From Leptolyngbya sp. SIOISBB (GTDB lineage Bacteria; Cyanobacteriota; Cyanobacteriia; Phormidesmidales; Phormidesmidaceae), in the NCBI GenBank assembly GCA_010671905.1, contig JAAHII010000001.1, positions 7,650,026 to 7,714,025 of the forward strand: 64,000 nucleotides of DNA. The letters are read 5' to 3'. A model generated the notes under the pieces. That model did no database searches. It was not told the origin of the DNA and saw nothing but the letters and a program-made list of their open reading frames with translations. The translations under genes were made by a program, and so were the position numbers. Within the stretch, counting starts at the first letter, position 1. Each line of letters begins with the position of its first letter. Below, piece after piece: positions 17,620 to 27,166 of this stretch.

Positions 17620-18990
17620 ATGATGTCTCTCTCTCCTTTGCAGGTTTTGCCGGAAGACTACAGTTTGCTAACTGACCTCTACCAACTCACCATGAGTGCT
17701 TGCTATGTCGGTGAGGGGTTGGATCAGCGGCGCGCTAGCTTCGAATTATTCGCCCGGCGGTTGCCACCCAACTTTGGCTACCTCATTGCGATGGGATTGA
17801 CGCAGGCCATTGAGTATCTAGAGGCATTTACCTTTAGCGATCGCCATCTAGAGCAACTGCAAGCAACGGGCATCTTTGGTCAGGCACCGCCCGCTTTTTG
17901 GGAGACCCTGCGCCATGCTCGCTTCACGGGCGATGTCTGGGCCGTCCCCGAAGGCACGGCCATGTTTGCCAATGAGCCGTTGCTACGGATTGAAGCGCCG
18001 CTCTGGCAAGCCCAAATGGTAGAAACCTACCTGTTAAATGTGCTGAATTACCAAACGCTGATTGCGACTCGGGCCGCCCGCCTGCGAGATGTCGCTGGCC
18101 CTGATGCCAAGTTGCTAGAATTTGGCACCCGCCGGGCCTTTAGTCCCCAGGGGGCCGTATGGGCCGCCCGGGCAGCGTTGGCCGGTGGTCTCGACAGTAC
18201 CTCGAATGTCCTGGCCGCGCTGCAATTGGGTCGCCAGCCCACGGGGACGATGGCCCATGCTTTGGTCATGGCGATCGCCGCGCTGGAAGGCCGTGAGACC
18301 GATGCTTTCGAAGCGTTTCACCGTTACTTTCCCAGTGCTCCCTTATTGATTGACACCTTTGACACGGTGGCCGCCGCCCAGCAGTTGGCCGCACAACAAC
18401 AGCAGGGGCAAAGTGCTTTGGCCGGGGTGCGGTTGGATTCAGGCGACCTGGCAACGTTGTCTCAACAAGTGCGGGAACTGCTACCTGGGGTGCCGATTTT
18501 TGCCAGCGGTGACATTGATGAATATGAAATCGTCCGCCTCAATCAGGCCGGGGCAGCAATTGACGGCTATGGTTTGGGCACGCGGTTGGTGACCGGCTCT
18601 CCCGTTAACGGCGTGTATAAGCTCGTTGATATCGACGGCATTCCCGTCATGAAAGAGGCATCGAGTAAAGTCACGTATCCCGGACAAAAGCAGGTTTTTC
18701 GGCAGTATGAGGGTAGTAACGCCGTCAAAGATTGGCTGGGGCTGGCGATCGAAGCTCAGAATCATGGCGCTCAGTCGCTACTGCAACCCGTCATGCAAAA
18801 CGGCCAACTCGTGCTCGAACTAGACTCGCTGACCGCGATCGCCAACCGCACGGCCCAATCAGTGGCGTCCCTGTCGCCAGCGGTACGGCGCGTCAACGCG
18901 CCCGCCCCCTACAATGTCGCCATTACCCCTGAGTTAGCTAAGCTGACCCAAGCCACTCGACACCAAACCCCGTCAGAATCAAGCCCTTAG
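17620..18990 (+). CDS. pncB: Nicotinate phosphoribosyltransferase
   Basis: PncB converts nicotinate and PRPP to nicotinate mononucleotide, the salvage entry to NAD. The N-terminal signature LTDLYQLTMSACY, the substrate-site LEFGTRRA and the later RLDSGDLATLS match the family. An upstream ATG at 17587 lies inside the palindromic operator and adds residues the family lacks. The tandem ATGs at 17620 and 17623, preceded by AGGA, are the better starts, giving about 456 residues. It is the first gene of pncB-nadD-nrtR-like-nadE, all on the plus strand, so transcription with nadD (about 100 bases downstream) is plausible. Confidence 0.93.
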   Translation: MMSLSPLQVLPEDYSLLTDLYQLTMSACYVGEGLDQRRASFELFARRLPPNFGYLIAMGLTQAIEYLEAFTFSDRHLEQLQATGIFGQAPPAFWETLRHARFTGDVWAVPEGTAMFANEPLLRIEAPLWQAQMVETYLLNVLNYQTLIATRAARLRDVAGPDAKLLEFGTRRAFSPQGAVWAARAALAGGLDSTSNVLAALQLGRQPTGTMAHALVMAIAALEGRETDAFEAFHRYFPSAPLLIDTFDTVAAAQQLAAQQQQGQSALAGVRLDSGDLATLSQQVRELLPGVPIFASGDIDEYEIVRLNQAGAAIDGYGLGTRLVTGSPVNGVYKLVDIDGIPVMKEASSKVTYPGQKQVFRQYEGSNAVKDWLGLAIEAQNHGAQSLLQPVMQNGQLVLELDSLTAIANRTAQSVASLSPAVRRVNAPAPYNVAITPELAKLTQATRHQTPSESSP

Positions 18991-19086
18991 CATTTGAGAT
19001 AATCCACCCAAAAGGGCTCACCCCGCCGGCATTTGTCGTCCAGTCATATCCCCTATCTTCGCTCTATGCCACTCCATCAACCCCCC

Positions 19087-19686
19087 ATGCGAATTGCTTT
19101 ATTTGGTATGAGTGCCGATCCGCCCCATCGAGAGCACGGCAAAATCTTATGGTGGCTGGCCCAGCAGTTTGACCATGTCGCGGTGTGGGCTGCGGATAAC
19201 CCTTTTAAGGAGCATCAGTGCCCGCTCAGCGATCGCTTTACCATGCTCAATCTCATGATTCATGATTTAGCGATACCGGAAACGGCGGTGGGTTTATATG
19301 AAGACCTAAGTCATCGCCGCAGTTGGGTCAGCGCCCAGCGAGCCCAAGCCAAATGGCCCCAAGCCGAACTGACCTTGGTGATTGGGGCCGACTTGGTAGA
19401 GCAGTTGCCGCGTTGGTACAAAGCCACGGAACTGTTTCAGATCGTCAACATTCTGGTCATTCCGCGACCGGGATACCACCCTTCAGAGGATGCTTTGACA
19501 AAAATTCGTCAACAGGGGGGCCGGATTGCGATCGCCGATACCCTGAAAACGGTGCCAATTTCCTCTTCTTACTACCGCCAAACCGAAGATCCCAACGCCT
19601 TGCCCCCTGCTGTCAGCGCTTATATTAACCAGAGAAACTTGTATCCATGCACGGAAAGCTCCAAAGAAAAGCAGCCGATCTCCTAA
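19087..19686 (+). CDS. nadD: Nicotinate-nucleotide adenylyltransferase
   Basis: NadD joins nicotinate mononucleotide to AMP to give deamido-NAD. The product begins MRIALFGMSADPPHREHGK, a variant of the nucleotidyltransferase GxFxPxHxGH site. It carries the second signature as VPISSSYYR near the C-terminus. A TTG at 19033 and an ATG at 19066 are in frame upstream, but the fold starts at the ATG 19087, giving 199 residues. The last 40 bases overlap the start of the next gene, which indicates tight coupling. Confidence 0.85.
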   Translation: MRIALFGMSADPPHREHGKILWWLAQQFDHVAVWAADNPFKEHQCPLSDRFTMLNLMIHDLAIPETAVGLYEDLSHRRSWVSAQRAQAKWPQAELTLVIGADLVEQLPRWYKATELFQIVNILVIPRPGYHPSEDALTKIRQQGGRIAIADTLKTVPISSSYYRQTEDPNALPPAVSAYINQRNLYPCTESSKEKQPIS

Positions 19687-20393
19687 AATCTGAGGCCCTG
19701 GCGGACTTTAAGGTCGGCGTCGATAACGTCATTTTCTCTGTCGATACCCACCAAAACCGCCTACTCGTCCTGCTGGTCATGCGCCATGACGACCCCTACA
19801 GCGGTTGCTGGAGTTTGCCTGGCACCCTTGTGCGCCAAGGCGAATCGTTAGAAGACGCCGCCTACCGAGTACTGTCCGAAAAAATTCGCGTCGAAAATCT
19901 CTACCTCGAACAGCTGTATACCTTTGGCGGGCCAGATCGCGATCCGCGAGAGGACGAAGATGCCTACGGGGTGCGCTACCTCTCCGTGAGCTATTTTGCC
20001 CTGGTGCGGTTTGCCGAAGCGGCACTGATTGCCGATGGCGTCAGCGGTATTGCCTGGTATCCCCTTGCTCAGGTGCCCTCCCTCGCCTTTGACCATACCG
20101 AAATCCTGGCCTATGGCTACCAACGTCTCAAAAACAAGCTGGAATATAGCCCCATTGCTTTTGAGGTGCTGCCCGATATTTTCACCTTGGGCGATCTCTA
20201 TCAGCTCTACATCACAGTTCTGGGCGAAGGCTTTTCCGACTATTCCAACTTTCGCGCGCGCCTGTTGAAATTGGGATTTTTAGAAGACACGGGCCACAAA
20301 ACCTCACGGGGGGCCGGACGCCCGGCCAGCCTCTATCGTTTCGATGCCGATGCGTTCGATGATTTGAAGGATAAGCCGATGGTCTTCATTTAA
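19647..20393 (+). CDS. nrtR: NrtR-like NUDIX transcriptional regulator of NAD metabolism
   Basis: The 248-residue protein has an N-terminal NUDIX domain (about 20-145) and a C-terminal winged helix. The latter shows the sequence FTLGDLYQLYITVLGEGF, then NFRARLLKLGFL and the GAGRPASLYRF ending typical of NrtR. The NUDIX box is degenerate: RVLSEK replaces the catalytic REUxEE, losing two acidic metal ligands. It therefore probably binds an ADP-ribose-type effector without hydrolysis and acts as a repressor of NAD genes. It sits between nadD and nadE, exactly the targets expected. A less likely alternative is an active ADP-ribose pyrophosphatase. Confidence 0.85.
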   Translation: MHGKLQRKAADLLKSEALADFKVGVDNVIFSVDTHQNRLLVLLVMRHDDPYSGCWSLPGTLVRQGESLEDAAYRVLSEKIRVENLYLEQLYTFGGPDRDPREDEDAYGVRYLSVSYFALVRFAEAALIADGVSGIAWYPLAQVPSLAFDHTEILAYGYQRLKNKLEYSPIAFEVLPDIFTLGDLYQLYITVLGEGFSDYSNFRARLLKLGFLEDTGHKTSRGAGRPASLYRFDADAFDDLKDKPMVFI

Positions 20394-20540
20394 TCCGGTT
20401 TGATGGCCCAAGCTGCCTTATTGACGGCCATTTGAAGTGAGTTCTAGCAACGGTGCTCAGGAAAATCGAAAAGCTTGAGTCTCCTGGTTCCACAAGTCGT
20501 GCTGTGGAGCCTGTTCTGATTACATTTATGGGTAACCTTT

Positions 20541-22310
20541 ATGAAAATTGCGATCGCTCAACTGAATCCCATCATTGGCGACTTAGCCCACAACACTGAC
20601 CAGATTTTGGCGGCAGTGCAGCAAGCGGCAGCAGGGGGAGCCAGGCTGGTGTTAACGCCGGAACTCTCACTCTGTGGGTATCCTCCCCGTGACTTACTCC
20701 TACGTCCCGGCTTGATTGCCGCGATGCGTCAGACGGTGGAAGCTCTGGCTACGCAAATACCGCCCGAAGTGGCGGTGCTGGTGGGCTTTGCCGAACCGAA
20801 TGCCGGTGCCCGCGATCGCGGCGAAAAGCCCCTCTATAACAGCATCGCCTGGCTCGAAAATGGCCAGGTGCAGCAGGTATTCCATAAGCAATTATTGCCC
20901 ACCTACGACGTGTTCGACGAAGACCGCTACTTTGAGCCGGGGCAGGCGATCAACTCCTTGCACCTACCTTTGCCCAATGGCCAGCAAATCCACATTGGGG
21001 TCACCATCTGTGAGGACCTGTGGAACGACGAGCAATTTTGGGGCCAGCGCAAATATCCCAATAACCCCATCGCGCAACTCAAGGAGGCGGGGGTTGACTT
21101 AATTGTGAATCTGTCAGCCTCACCGTTTACGGCGCAAAAGCAACCGATCCGCGAGGCGATGTTAGCTCACAGTGCCCAACGGTTTCAGGTCCCCATTGTG
21201 TATGCCAATCAGATTGGCGCAAATGACGATTTAATTTTTGATGGCCGCAGCGTGGCCGTCAATCGTCAAGGGGCGTTGATGACTCGGGCAACCGCCTTCC
21301 ACGATGATCTTGTGTGGCTGACTTATGACCCCCAAGCGGCAGACTTGCAGGCGGGACTAATCGCCCCCGCGATCGCTGATATCAACGCAGAAATTTGGGC
21401 GGCTTTAGTGCTCGGGGTAGCAGATTATGCCCGTAAATGTGGCTTTAGTCAGGCCGTGATTGGCCTGAGTGGGGGCGTGGATTCCGCTCTGGTCGCGGCC
21501 ATTGCCGCCGCTGCTCTTGGGCCAGACAATGTGCTAGGCGTGCTCATGCCCTCCCCCTACAGTTCTGAGCACTCCATCAGTGATGCAGAGGAATTGGTGC
21601 AGAATCTGGGGATTCGCAGTGAAAAACTAGCGATCGGCCCCCTGATGTCGGGGTATGACGAGACGCTTGCAGCACTATTTGAGGGCACTGAGTTTGGCGT
21701 GGCGGAAGAAAACATTCAGTCACGCATTCGGGGAAATCTGCTGATGGCGATCGCCAACAAGTTTGGCCATCTACTGTTATCGACCGGCAACAAATCGGAA
21801 ATGGCCGTCGGTTACTGCACCCTCTACGGCGATATGAACGGGGGTCTCGCGGTCATCGCTGACGTACCAAAAACTCGGGTCTACCGCATCTGTGAATGGC
21901 TAAATCAGCATCCTGAAGTCATCTTGAACCAGGTCCAGGCGGCGGCTAAAGCCGATTCCATCATTCCCCGCAATATTTTGACCAAGGCCCCCAGCGCCGA
22001 ACTTAAACCTGGGCAAGTCGATCAGGATTCTCTGCCGAGCTATGAAGTGCTGGACGATATTTTGGAACGACTGGTGCAACGCCACGAAGCGGTTGAAGAT
22101 ATTGTGGCCGCAGGCCATGACCTGACCGTGGTGAACAAAGTCGTGCGCTTGTTAAGTCGGGCCGAATTCAAACGTCGCCAAGCCCCGCCGGTACTAAAAG
22201 TGACTGATCGCGCTTTTGGGTCGGAATGGCGCATGCCGATCGCTAGCCGCTGGACGGGTAACCTCGTGCCTCAAGCAGCGATCGCGTTGACGCCTTCTAC
22301 CGCTGCTTAA
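20541..22310 (+). CDS. nadE: Glutamine-dependent NAD+ synthetase
   Basis: NadE amidates deamido-NAD using ATP and ammonia from glutamine. The 589-residue protein has an N-terminal nitrilase-like glutaminase domain: Glu in TPELSLCGYPPRD, Lys in FHKQLLPTYD and the Cys nucleophile in GVTICEDLWND. A channel links it to the C-terminal synthetase with the PP-loop GLSGGVDSAL near residue 310. GNKSEMAVGYCTLYGD is also diagnostic. The gene follows the NrtR-like gene after 147 bases that carry a half-copy of the pncB operator, so it may have its own regulated promoter. Confidence 0.96.
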   Translation: MKIAIAQLNPIIGDLAHNTDQILAAVQQAAAGGARLVLTPELSLCGYPPRDLLLRPGLIAAMRQTVEALATQIPPEVAVLVGFAEPNAGARDRGEKPLYNSIAWLENGQVQQVFHKQLLPTYDVFDEDRYFEPGQAINSLHLPLPNGQQIHIGVTICEDLWNDEQFWGQRKYPNNPIAQLKEAGVDLIVNLSASPFTAQKQPIREAMLAHSAQRFQVPIVYANQIGANDDLIFDGRSVAVNRQGALMTRATAFHDDLVWLTYDPQAADLQAGLIAPAIADINAEIWAALVLGVADYARKCGFSQAVIGLSGGVDSALVAAIAAAALGPDNVLGVLMPSPYSSEHSISDAEELVQNLGIRSEKLAIGPLMSGYDETLAALFEGTEFGVAEENIQSRIRGNLLMAIANKFGHLLLSTGNKSEMAVGYCTLYGDMNGGLAVIADVPKTRVYRICEWLNQHPEVILNQVQAAAKADSIIPRNILTKAPSAELKPGQVDQDSLPSYEVLDDILERLVQRHEAVEDIVAAGHDLTVVNKVVRLLSRAEFKRRQAPPVLKVTDRAFGSEWRMPIASRWTGNLVPQAAIALTPSTAA

Positions 22311-22718
22311 GTAGAAGAGTACGAGTTGGGGCTGCCAGCAAGCGTCATATGCACGGAGTGGTGGGGATATCCTCTTGGCAAGAGCACCGGTCAGCGAGCA
22401 ATCCATCGGATATCAATTAATTGAAAACCAATCTCAGAAAGAATGCAGTCACTTTAGCGGTGTTTCCTTAGGGTGCGTCATCAATTAATCCCAGAAACCT
22501 TTAGGAATCAGCATTATCGCGCCCGCATTCACTCTATAGGCTAGGGGCTGTTGCTCTCTCACTGCAAGGATTTGACCGTTAAATGATGACAGGCCCTAGT
22601 AAAAACAAATTATGATTGACCGCCTTCAAGGTTTTCAAGATCACTTCTTGCAGGCTAAATAGACTTTGAATACGACGGTTCTGAATTGTCAGAGCCGTCC
22701 TCCACTCACCAAAGGCTA

Positions 22719-22746
22719 TTGACACTAGCTTTCAATAAGCTAGAAT
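22719..22746 (+). promoter_or_regulatory. Consensus-like sigma70 promoter of the sRNA candidate
   Basis: TTGACA at 22719-22724 and TAGAAT at 22741-22746 are separated by 16 bases, one of the best -35/-10 pairs in the window. Transcription would start near 22753. Confidence 0.65.
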
Positions 22747-22752
22747 ATTCTT

Positions 22753-22834
22753 AACTTGAAGGCTCACATGTTGAGCATTCCTGTTCTCCTCTCAATAATG
22801 ATTTAGGTGTTTCTGCGGAGGCACCTATTTTTGT
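22753..22834 (+). ncRNA. Candidate small regulatory RNA (Yfr2-like), ~80 nt
   Basis: A strong promoter is followed after about 50 bases by a perfect 9-bp stem with a TGCG loop and a T-rich tail. The transcript would be about 80 nt with no open frame. Its unpaired centre has CCTGTTCTCCTCTC, and the 3' hairpin has TTTCTGCGGAGGCACCT. From memory this resembles the abundant cyanobacterial Yfr2 RNA family, but I cannot verify that without a covariance search. It lies alone between nadE and a sensor kinase. Confidence 0.6.
22805..22834 (+). terminator. Rho-independent terminator of the sRNA candidate
   Basis: AGGTGTTTC pairs with GAGGCACCT (including two G-U pairs) around a TGCG loop, followed by ATTTTTGTG. 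Confidence 0.7.
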
Positions 22835-23256
22835 GTTTACAGACCATCCTTGGCAATACGGACCTTTGCCCAAAAAGGCGATCGCCGCTGAGTGTTTTTT
22901 CCAAAATCCGGGAATAGTGAACGTGTGGATTTGGTAAAGATTATCTAGAAAATATCAGCAGCATTTTCGCCAGTCATCCGCACTCCGTACTTTTACCGGG
23001 TTACCTCAACAGCTTGTTGACCCGACTCCGATTCGCCGGTTGCCAATGGTGAATCGGACTTCTGGTAATCGGTGGTTAAGCAAGGCTGAGTAAAGGGTGT
23101 GATTGCGGCAACTTGAATATTTGTCAGGTATTCGAGCTGATGCGATTAGCCACATTCTCGATAGTGTTAACGGGTGTTTGATGGCTGTGACCGCCACACC
23201 GGTTGGCTTGCCACCCACTGCTCGGGCTGATTGTTGTCTTAGTGTCCTGATTGGAT

Positions 23257-25497
23257 ATGACTGAAGAGTTATTTACCCTCAACCCCCTTTCTACCAGTCG
23301 AAAAGTGACCGATACTCTCCCTGCTATTCCTGCCATCTTAGATACCATCGCCGACCCCATCTTTTTGACGGCTCCAGATGGCCAGTGGGTGTATGTCAAT
23401 CAAGCTTGCTGCGACTTGTTTGGGTTGCCTCAATCAACTTTGCTGGGGCGACCAGATACGGTTTGGCTGACCCATGTAGGCTTGGATATCTTGCAGGGAT
23501 CGCAGCACAAGGCGTTGACGACCCAAGCTACGCAAGAACGGGAAATTGCGCTCCGCGATCGCGATGACGATATTCGCATTCTGGCCGTCAAAATCAGCGT
23601 GATGACGACGGTTGAGTCGGCGGTTTTTCTAGTCCATACTCTACGGGATATTACGTACCGAGTTGAAGCCGAGCAACGCCTGCAGCGAGACTCTCGCCGC
23701 GAGCGGCTGTTAGGGGCGATCGCCAAACATTTGCTCCAATCCATGCGGCCTGCCACTTTACTGGAACGCAGTATGGAAGAGGTGCGGCGCTTTTTAGAAG
23801 CGGATCGGGTTTTGTTCTATAACTTGCGGCCCGATCATATTGGCGTCATTGCTGAGGCCGTGGTGCCTGACCAATGCTCGCTTAAAGAAATTTTGCTAGA
23901 GCATACTGGCTTTGAGCAGTCAGAACTCGACCAGTACCAAAATGGCGAGGCTCAGGTGATTGAGAACGTGGATGAAGCCAATTTGTCTGTCGAGTTCAAG
24001 AGTCATTTACAAGCCTTTGGGATTCAGTCCCATGTGGCCATTCCCGTGATGCAGGGAGACGGCCTGTTGGGCCTGATTTGTGTGCATGATTGTTGCCATC
24101 CCCGACCTTGGCTACCGTGGGAAATTGAGGCGCTGAAAGATGTGGCCACGCAAGTGGGACGAGCGCTCGCCCAAGCGGATTTGTATACCGAGGTCAGCAA
24201 ACTCAACACCGAACTCGAAACCCAGGTCGAACAGCGCACCCGCCAGTTGCGGCAAGCCTTAGACTTTGAGGCGACCCTCAAGCGTATTGCTGATCGCGTG
24301 CGAGACAGCTTGGATGAGTCACAAATTTTGCAAACAGCGGTTGAAGAGTTAACGAGTGTGCTGGGAGCAAAAGGCTCTAACACGGCTCTGTACGATCTAG
24401 AGCAAGGCACTTCGACCATCTATTACGAGTACAACGAGTCCTTGCCACCCTATCAGGGACGGGTCGCTCAGATGGAAGCCTTTCCTGAGGTTTATCATCA
24501 GCTGCTCGATGGCCAATACTTTCAGTTTTGCTCTAAAGAGCCGAACCCAGTGCGGGGGCATGTGGCGATGTTTGCTTGCCCAATTCGCGACGATCGCGGG
24601 GTACTGGGAGACCTTTGGTTAATTAACGAAAAAAATTACGAGTTTGAAGATCAAGAAATTCGTCTGGTGCAGCAAGTCGCTAACCAGTGTGCGATCGCGA
24701 TTCGCCAAGCGCGACTTTATCAAGCTTCTCAAGCGCAAGTTAAAGAACTAGAGCGACTTAACCAACTGAAGGATGACTTTCTCAGTACGGTGTCCCACGA
24801 ACTGCGGACGCCAGTGACCAGTATGCGAGTTGCCCTACAGCTCTTGGGCGTCACCCTCAACCAAGAACTCAACCTCAACGAAGAACTGCAGAAGCCCAAA
24901 ACCAGTCAACACCGCGTGGCTCGTTACTACACAGTGTTGAAAGAAGAGTGCGAGCGCGAAATTAGTCTGATTAACGATTTACTGGACCTGCAACGGCTTG
25001 ACGGCGGCAATCATCCGATTACGCCTCAGCAAATCAATTTGTCCAGTTGGTTGACGGGCATCACAAACAGTTTTTACGAGCGCGCCCAAAGCCGTGAGCA
25101 AGCGATTAAGACTGATTTGCCCGCCACTCTGTCGCCGATTGTGAGTGACCAGGCCAGTTTAGAGCGGGTGTTTGCCGAACTGTTGAATAACGCTTGCAAG
25201 TACACGCCACCCGGCGAGACGATCTCGATTTCTGCGATCGCTGACACGGATGATCAGATCCTGGTAACCATCGCGAATACAGGAGTCGAAATTCCGGCGG
25301 CGGAGCTGCCCCGTATCTTTGATAAGTTCTACCGAGTACCGAGTTCTGATCCCTGGAAACAGGGCGGGACTGGCCTTGGTTTGGCGCTCGTACAAAAGCT
25401 GTTGGTACATATCGGGGGCGATATCCAAGTCACGAGCGATCGCTCCGGTACCGCCTTTAAGATCACCCTCCCGTTGGATATGACCCTCGCGGTTTAG
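23257..25497 (+). CDS. Sensor histidine kinase (PAS-GAF-GAF-HisKA-HATPase)
   Basis: A soluble-looking sensor kinase of about 746 residues with no transmembrane segment. An N-terminal PAS domain (about 25-135) is followed by a GAF domain (about 155-300), a coiled coil, and a second GAF (about 335-490). Next come the phospho-acceptor helix DDFLSTVSHELRTPV (His near 514) and a catalytic domain with ELLNNACKYTPPGE and GGTGLGLALV. I prefer the ATG at 23257 to the in-frame TTG two codons upstream. No chromophore cysteine in a canonical cyanobacteriochrome context is obvious. No response regulator is adjacent, so it is an orphan kinase. Confidence 0.88.
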   Translation: MTEELFTLNPLSTSRKVTDTLPAIPAILDTIADPIFLTAPDGQWVYVNQACCDLFGLPQSTLLGRPDTVWLTHVGLDILQGSQHKALTTQATQEREIALRDRDDDIRILAVKISVMTTVESAVFLVHTLRDITYRVEAEQRLQRDSRRERLLGAIAKHLLQSMRPATLLERSMEEVRRFLEADRVLFYNLRPDHIGVIAEAVVPDQCSLKEILLEHTGFEQSELDQYQNGEAQVIENVDEANLSVEFKSHLQAFGIQSHVAIPVMQGDGLLGLICVHDCCHPRPWLPWEIEALKDVATQVGRALAQADLYTEVSKLNTELETQVEQRTRQLRQALDFEATLKRIADRVRDSLDESQILQTAVEELTSVLGAKGSNTALYDLEQGTSTIYYEYNESLPPYQGRVAQMEAFPEVYHQLLDGQYFQFCSKEPNPVRGHVAMFACPIRDDRGVLGDLWLINEKNYEFEDQEIRLVQQVANQCAIAIRQARLYQASQAQVKELERLNQLKDDFLSTVSHELRTPVTSMRVALQLLGVTLNQELNLNEELQKPKTSQHRVARYYTVLKEECEREISLINDLLDLQRLDGGNHPITPQQINLSSWLTGITNSFYERAQSREQAIKTDLPATLSPIVSDQASLERVFAELLNNACKYTPPGETISISAIADTDDQILVTIANTGVEIPAAELPRIFDKFYRVPSSDPWKQGGTGLGLALVQKLLVHIGGDIQVTSDRSGTAFKITLPLDMTLAV

Positions 25498-25573
25498 GGG
25501 CGTTGCGCTAAACCCATGGTGGACTCAGCGGCAATCTTCGGGGTACCCATTGGGGGGTGGTCCAAGGTTATCG

Positions 25574-27166
25574 CTACAGCTGAGAGCCGTCTGACAAACT
25601 AGGCGGGAACTCGCCACTGCGAATATGTAAATCCCGCTGAGGAAAGGGAATTTCAATATTGTGCTGGCGTAATGTCGCTTCGATCTCAAAGTATAAGTCG
25701 CTTTTGATGACCAACTGCTTAGGTGGATCGGCAATCCAAACAAGCAGCTCAAAATTGAGGGCACTATCGCCAAACCCTTTGAAGAAAACCAGGGGCGGTG
25801 GTTTGGATAACACTTGGGGATGTTGGTAACTCGCTTCAATGAGAACCTGTTTGACCTCTTTAGGGTCAGAGTTGTAAGACACGCTCACAGGCAAACGGAT
25901 GCGGGAAACCGGATTCCGATGACTCCAGTTGATGACTTCTTGCTCTAAAAACCGAGAATTGGGCACGATGATGGAAATCTGATCGAGAGTTTTGATTTCG
26001 GTGCTTCTAGCGCCAATGTGCTCGACCGTTCCCTGAAACTCGCCAAACGCGACAAAATCGCCGACCTGAATGGGGCGCTCAAACACCAGGATGAAACCGC
26101 TGCCAAAATCCTTCACAATATTTTGTAACCCTAAACCAACCCCGACGCCCAGGGCACTGGCAATGAGGGCGAGAGAACTGAGATCTAAGCCCCAAATTTG
26201 CAGCACAACGACAGTGCCGACAAAAATCATGCTGTACTTGGCCACGACAGAGATCGCTGCCTGTAAGCCGCGGTCAATGCTCGTGAGTCGCAGGATCCGC
26301 GATCGCAAGAAGTTGGCAAATATGCCAGAAATAACGACCACCCCGAGCAGAATTCCGACCAGCAACAGCAAGCTAAAAATTGAGAGCTCGGTTTGCCCCA
26401 GCCGCAGATTCGGTCTTAAGAAACCTTCCAGCACCTGACGGCGAAAAAAGTAGCTCCAGCGACGGGTCAGGGGAAACAGGGTCGTGATGTAAGTGACGAC
26501 ACTTAGCCATAGAACAAACCGAATCAAGCTGAGCAGCAACGACAACATTAAGTTGAGACCAGCAGGCGGTGCTTGTCCTTCGTCGTTGGGCGTAGTGAGG
26601 CTTTGCAGTAAAGGACGTAGCCAGCGCTGCCATAAATAGCCAATGAGCCGATGAGCGACTACCGTCAGCAGCAACAACACCAGGGAGAATAGCAGTCGTC
26701 GCTGCAAAACGGCTTCGCTCCGCTCAGCTTGGGCGACCTGTAGTTCTTGAGCAATCTGCTCAGTCCAGGTATTGGCGAGAGCACGGGGCGAATCCGCATT
26801 GTTCAGCTCCGCATCCTCTTGGGTTACGGTCATCAAATAACGGTTGTTGACTAAAATTACCGGCGCTTTATTCCGAACTTCTGTAGTCACAACCGGCTCG
26901 TCGTTAGTCTCCGCGACTTCTTCTAGTTCCTGACTAATTGTCTCCGCCCGCTCGTCCGCATTCACCTGACTCGTTGCCGCAACCTCAAACAGGGGCCGAC
27001 CATCCAACACCACAGGGGCACTGTTCAGTCCCAAAGGCTGGGCCAAGCTCGCACCAGTTAAGATCAACCCCAGAGTGATGGCTAACAGCACAACCTGGAA
27101 TGGTCGCCAGAACGATTTTGACCAACGCCAATTTTGCCCCATCTTTTGCTGCCTTTGTTTATCCAT
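25574..27166 (-). CDS. MscS-family mechanosensitive ion channel
   Basis: The 530-residue protein begins with a probable signal peptide (hydrophobic VVLLAITLGLILTGASLAQP). A periplasmic region follows, then several membrane helices and the MscS core. The pore-lining helix reads LALIASALGVGVGLGLQNIVKDFGSG, and after it comes the beta domain with ERPIQVGDFVAFGEFQGTVE. It is larger than E. coli MscS (286 residues), fitting the MscS-like or YnaI-type channels with extra helices. It likely releases osmolytes on hypo-osmotic shock. It converges with the sensor kinase gene upstream and shows no operon partner. Confidence 0.92.
   Translation of the reverse strand: MDKQRQQKMGQNWRWSKSFWRPFQVVLLAITLGLILTGASLAQPLGLNSAPVVLDGRPLFEVAATSQVNADERAETISQELEEVAETNDEPVVTTEVRNKAPVILVNNRYLMTVTQEDAELNNADSPRALANTWTEQIAQELQVAQAERSEAVLQRRLLFSLVLLLLTVVAHRLIGYLWQRWLRPLLQSLTTPNDEGQAPPAGLNLMLSLLLSLIRFVLWLSVVTYITTLFPLTRRWSYFFRRQVLEGFLRPNLRLGQTELSIFSLLLLVGILLGVVVISGIFANFLRSRILRLTSIDRGLQAAISVVAKYSMIFVGTVVVLQIWGLDLSSLALIASALGVGVGLGLQNIVKDFGSGFILVFERPIQVGDFVAFGEFQGTVEHIGARSTEIKTLDQISIIVPNSRFLEQEVINWSHRNPVSRIRLPVSVSYNSDPKEVKQVLIEASYQHPQVLSKPPPLVFFKGFGDSALNFELLVWIADPPKQLVIKSDLYFEIEATLRQHNIEIPFPQRDLHIRSGEFPPSLSDGSQL

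Larger units (their letters stand above)
22311..23250. other. Long intergenic region carrying a small RNA candidate
   Basis: No coding region is convincing in these 940 bases. The noteworthy part is 22719-22834, which holds a promoter and terminator pair (listed separately). The remainder shows no strong structure. Confidence 0.4.
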
